NCBI RefSeq assembly: GCF_963575615.1
Contig: NZ_CAUYTL010000002.1
Location: 1 to 64,000 of the forward strand
DNA length: 64,000 bases
Origin: Listeria_A hofi
GTDB taxonomy: Bacteria; Bacillota; Bacilli; Lactobacillales; Listeriaceae
Direction of reading: 5' to 3'
How positions within the stretch are numbered: position 1 is the first letter of the stretch; each line of letters begins with the position of its first letter. Shown here piece by piece: positions 60,848 through 64,000 of the stretch. A program made the translations under genes and the position numbers. The notes under the pieces are model-generated. The model saw nothing but the letters and a program-made list of their open reading frames with translations. It was not told the DNA's origin and searched no databases.

Positions 60848-62116
60848 TTGACACAAGGTGAAAAAATCCAAGTAGTAGATGGTGTTTTAAAAACGCCAAA
60901 TAATCCAGTGATTCCATTTATTGAAGGCGATGGCACAGGCCCGGATATTTGGCGCGCTTCTAAACGCGTGCTAGATGCAGCTGTTGAAAAAGCATATAAT
61001 GGTGAAAAGAAAATCGATTGGCGTGAAGTTTTAGCAGGTGAAAAAGCGTTTAATCAAACAGGTGAATGGCTACCGCAAGCGACACTAGATACAATTGATG
61101 AGTATTTAATTGCGATTAAAGGGCCTCTTACAACGCCGATTGGTGGCGGTATCCGCTCGCTAAACGTAGCGCTCCGTCAAGAGTTGGATTTGTATGTGTG
61201 TTTACGCCCAGTTCGTTATTTCACAGGGGTTCCTTCTCCTGTAAAGCGACCTGAGGATACTGATATGGTCATTTTCCGTGAAAATACGGAAGATATTTAT
61301 GCAGGCATTGAATTCAAAGAGGGAAGTAAAGAAGCGAAGAAGTTAATTGATTTCCTACGTGATGAATTCGGTGTAAATAAAATTCGGTTCCCCGAAACAT
61401 CGGGAATTGGCGTGAAACCTGTTTCCAAAGAAGGAACAGAGCGCTTGGTACGTGCGGCGATTGAGTATGCGATTAAAGAAAAACGCAAATCATTAACGCT
61501 TGTTCATAAAGGAAATATCATGAAATTCACAGAAGGAGCCTTCAAAACATGGGGGTACGACCTTGCAGAGCGTGAATTTGGCGATAAAGTTTTCACGTGG
61601 TCTGAATATGACCGGATTGTGGAAGCAGAGGGTGTCGACGCGGCCAATGCAAAGCAGGACGCGGCGCTTGCGGCAGGCAAGATTTTAGTTAAAGACTCCA
61701 TTGCAGATATTTTCTTACAGCAAATTTTGACACGTCCAGCAGAATTTGATGTCGTGGCGACGATGAACTTGAATGGGGATTATATTTCTGATGCGCTTGC
61801 GGCTCAAGTTGGCGGAATTGGTATCGCTCCAGGCGCAAACATTAACTACTTGACGGGACATGCGATTTTTGAGGCGACACATGGCACGGCTCCGAAATAT
61901 GCAAACCTTGATAAAGTGAATCCATCATCCGTGATTCTCTCTGGAACATTGTTGCTTGAACATATTGGCTGGGGTGAGGCGGCGAACTTGATTATTAGAT
62001 CGATGGAAAAAACAATCGCTGCCAAAACGGTTACTTACGACTTTGCACGTTTAATGGACGGTGCGACAGAAGTAAAATGTTCCGAGTTTGCAGATGCATT
62101 GATTCGCAATTTTTAA
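60848..62116 (+). CDS. icd: NADP-dependent isocitrate dehydrogenase
   Basis: The 422-residue enzyme decarboxylates isocitrate to 2-oxoglutarate. It has PFIEGDGTGPDIWRA, the substrate loop GGGIRSLNVALRQ (with the serine that is phosphorylated in E. coli), RENTEDIYAGIE and ATHGTAPKYANL. TTG start with AGGGGGAATTAAT upstream. Gene order citZ-icd is as in Bacillus, without the intervening mdh. Confidence 0.97.
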   Translation: MTQGEKIQVVDGVLKTPNNPVIPFIEGDGTGPDIWRASKRVLDAAVEKAYNGEKKIDWREVLAGEKAFNQTGEWLPQATLDTIDEYLIAIKGPLTTPIGGGIRSLNVALRQELDLYVCLRPVRYFTGVPSPVKRPEDTDMVIFRENTEDIYAGIEFKEGSKEAKKLIDFLRDEFGVNKIRFPETSGIGVKPVSKEGTERLVRAAIEYAIKEKRKSLTLVHKGNIMKFTEGAFKTWGYDLAEREFGDKVFTWSEYDRIVEAEGVDAANAKQDAALAAGKILVKDSIADIFLQQILTRPAEFDVVATMNLNGDYISDALAAQVGGIGIAPGANINYLTGHAIFEATHGTAPKYANLDKVNPSSVILSGTLLLEHIGWGEAANLIIRSMEKTIAAKTVTYDFARLMDGATEVKCSEFADALIRNF

Positions 62117-62123
62117 TTTAAGA

Positions 62124-62186
62124 CAAGACCGTGTTTTGAAATAGGAGTGAGCTTCTGACCCCTATTTTGAAACATGGTTTTTTTAT
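62124..62186 (+). terminator. Intrinsic terminator after citZ-icd
   Basis: ACCGTGTTTTGAAATAGG pairs with CCTATTTTGAAACATGGT and is followed by a T run; the loop is AGTGAGCTTCTGACC. Confidence 0.88.
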
Positions 62187-62264
62187 GCGTGCGAATAAAG
62201 GCGTAATAAGTGTTTCTATGGTAAAATGGACATAATCAGCGTTAAATTTTGAGGAGGAATCCCT

Positions 62265-64000
62265 GTGAATAAAATCGTACTAATTGATGGAAATAGTATT
62301 GCGAATCGTGCTTTCTACGCATTGCCACTTTTGAGTAATGATAAAGGTGTCTATACGAATGCGGTGTATGGCTTTGCAATGATGATAATGAATGTGCTGG
62401 AAAAGGAGCAGCCAAATCATGTATTGGTGGCTTTTGATGCGGGAAAAACGACTTTTAGACATAGCCAGTTTAAGGAGTATAAGGGCGGACGCCAAAAAAC
62501 GCCTAGTGAGTTATCTGAGCAGTTTCCATTCATTCGGGAGTTATTGGATGCTTATTCGATTCCACGCTACGAACTGCCGAACTATGAGGCGGACGATATC
62601 ATTGGCACAGTAACAAAACACGCCGAAAAAGATGGTTTAGAGGTCGTTGTTATAACGGGAGATCGCGATTTAACACAACTTGCAAGTGACAAAACAACGG
62701 TGTATATTACTAAAAAAGGCATCACTGATATGGAGCAAAATACGCCAACTAGTTTAAAAGAAAAATATAATCTCGCCCCTGAGCAAATTATTGATATGAA
62801 AGGCTTGATGGGTGATGCTTCAGATAATATTCCGGGAATTCCTGGCGTTGGCGAAAAGACTGCGCTGAAACTACTACATCAATTTGGAACAGTAGAGGAA
62901 GTATTAGCTAACGCTGATCAAATTTCTGGTAAGAAGCTACAGGAAAAAGTGATAGATAATAAGGAATCTGCAATTATGAGTAAAGAATTGGCGACAATTA
63001 ACACGGATTCGCCACTAGAAATCAAAGTTTCTGATTTGAAATATAACGGGTATGATACGGAAAAAGTTGTGCCATTGCTAAAAGAACTCGGTTTTGCGAC
63101 GCTTTTGAAAAATATTCAAGGGGAGTCTAGTGAACCGGAAAAAGAGATGGAAGCTATTACTTTTGAAATGGTAGACGAGATTACGACTGCACATTTAAGC
63201 GATAAAGCTGCGATTTATGTCGAGTTGGATAACGATAACTACCACACGGCGCCTTTTATTGGAATTACTTTTCATTCGGAAGCGGGGACATTTTTTGCCA
63301 ATGCAGATGTACTAGCAAAGTCACCAGAACTGAAATCGTGGCTAGAAAACCCGAAGAAAGAAAAAGTTGTATATGATGCAAAGAAAACGATTGTTGGATT
63401 CTCCAAATTTGATATAGCGGTTGATGGCATCGAATTTGACATTATGCTAGCGTCCTATTTGCTCAATCCATCTGATACAATTGACGATTTTGCGAGTGTA
63501 GCAGTCAGTCACGATTTCGATGCGGTGAAAACCGATGAGCTTGTCTACGGAAAAGGGGCTAAACGAGCGATTCCAGAAGAAGCCATCGTAGCAGAGCATT
63601 TAGCACGAAAAGTAGTTGCAGTTTCTGAATTAGAAAGAAAGATGCGTACAGAACTCGAAAATAATGAGCAGTTAGGCTTGTTTGAAGACCTTGAGTTGCC
63701 GCTTTCTAAAGTGCTTGCGAAAATGGAAATGTATGGCGTTAAAGTTGATACCGCACGTTTAGAAGATATGAAAGTGGAGCTTGCAGGACGACTAAGTGAG
63801 TTGGAGAAAACGATTCACGAATATGCAGGTTCTGAGTTTAACATTAATTCACCGAAGCAATTAGGGGTTGTTTTATTTGAAAATCTAGGATTACCAGCTG
63901 AAAAGAAGACTAAAACGGGCTATTCCACATCCGCGGACGTCCTTGAGAAACTCGCAGGTTCACATCCAATTATTGAAAGTATCTTAATGTACCGCCAACT
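62265..64000 (+). CDS. polA: DNA polymerase I (N-terminal part; runs off the window)
   Basis: At least 578 residues are visible, starting MNKIVLIDGNSIANRAFYALP. The 5'-3' exonuclease domain has VAFDAGKTTFRH, YEADDIIGT, VVITGDRDLTQL and GDASDNIPGIPGVGEKTA, followed by a degenerate 3'-5' exonuclease-like domain and the start of the polymerase. It fills repair and Okazaki gaps. GTG start after GAGGAGG. The stop lies beyond the right edge. Confidence 0.97.
   Translation, partial: MNKIVLIDGNSIANRAFYALPLLSNDKGVYTNAVYGFAMMIMNVLEKEQPNHVLVAFDAGKTTFRHSQFKEYKGGRQKTPSELSEQFPFIRELLDAYSIPRYELPNYEADDIIGTVTKHAEKDGLEVVVITGDRDLTQLASDKTTVYITKKGITDMEQNTPTSLKEKYNLAPEQIIDMKGLMGDASDNIPGIPGVGEKTALKLLHQFGTVEEVLANADQISGKKLQEKVIDNKESAIMSKELATINTDSPLEIKVSDLKYNGYDTEKVVPLLKELGFATLLKNIQGESSEPEKEMEAITFEMVDEITTAHLSDKAAIYVELDNDNYHTAPFIGITFHSEAGTFFANADVLAKSPELKSWLENPKKEKVVYDAKKTIVGFSKFDIAVDGIEFDIMLASYLLNPSDTIDDFASVAVSHDFDAVKTDELVYGKGAKRAIPEEAIVAEHLARKVVAVSELERKMRTELENNEQLGLFEDLELPLSKVLAKMEMYGVKVDTARLEDMKVELAGRLSELEKTIHEYAGSEFNINSPKQLGVVLFENLGLPAEKKTKTGYSTSADVLEKLAGSHPIIESILMYRQ

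Overview
The window is a low-GC Firmicutes chromosome segment. Its gene content and order (ytmP-trmB-ytnP, ytoP, ytpPQR-sftA-murC, ytxGH-aroA-ccpA-tyrS, rpsD, ezrA-nifZ-thiI, argCJBDF, nadK, sppA, tpx-ytxK-ackA, ald, ytkL-ytoI-nrnA-dnaE-accDA-pfkA-pyk, citZ-icd-polA) match the genus Listeria and, more loosely, Bacillus. An intrinsic-type fosX and a dense backbone of housekeeping genes also point to Listeria. Small accessory insertions and intergenic repeats suggest a species outside the L. monocytogenes group, but the species cannot be fixed from sequence reading alone.

Layout. 1-554: the 3' end of a group II intron (domains V and VI) followed by 2.6 copies of a 68-bp palindrome-containing tandem repeat. 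555-12852: ytmP, trmB, ytnP, a Cys-less CsoR-like protein, a PepSY protein, M42 and M29 peptidases, thioredoxin YtpP, YtpQ, YtpR, DNA translocase SftA and MurC. 13081-18928: envelope/stress genes ytxGH behind a sigma-B-like promoter, chorismate mutase-DAHP synthase, CcpA with a cre-like site in its own leader, and tyrS under a T-box. 19017-24911: rpsD with a long leader, fRMsr, EzrA, the NifZ-ThiI sulfur relay and a new 33-residue ORF. 25120-30244: the arginine operon argCJBDF. 30245-32220: a small accessory patch (dUTPase, orphan small proteins, HNH-associated-repeat protein and one dispersed repeat). 32224-41442: NAD kinase, SppA, RDD protein, kinase-like protein, Tpx, YtxK-AckA, a small alarmone synthetase, UspA and alanine dehydrogenase. 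41475-45108: an accessory patch with a HesB-like protein, FosX, Xaa-Pro peptidase, an SDR gene broken by an in-frame stop, DUF2316 and a divergent MarR regulator. 45255-64000: YtkL, YtoI, NrnA, a divergent GyrI-like/WYL pair, DnaE, AccDA, PfkA, Pyk, FxsA, YtwI, CitZ, Icd and the start of PolA.

Metabolically the segment links central carbon flow (PfkA, Pyk, AckA, AccDA, CitZ, Icd) with its regulator CcpA, and amino-acid supply (Arg, aromatic, Tyr) with ArgR- and T-box-type controls. It also carries redox and stress proteins (Tpx, YtpP, UspA, YtxGH, fRMsr, RelP-like).

The most unusual signal is a family of three dispersed elements of about 121 bp (15428-15548, 31449-31569 reversed, 39994-40115). 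Their terminal inverted repeats and two inner helices differ between copies by compensating base changes, so the folded structure rather than the sequence appears to be conserved.
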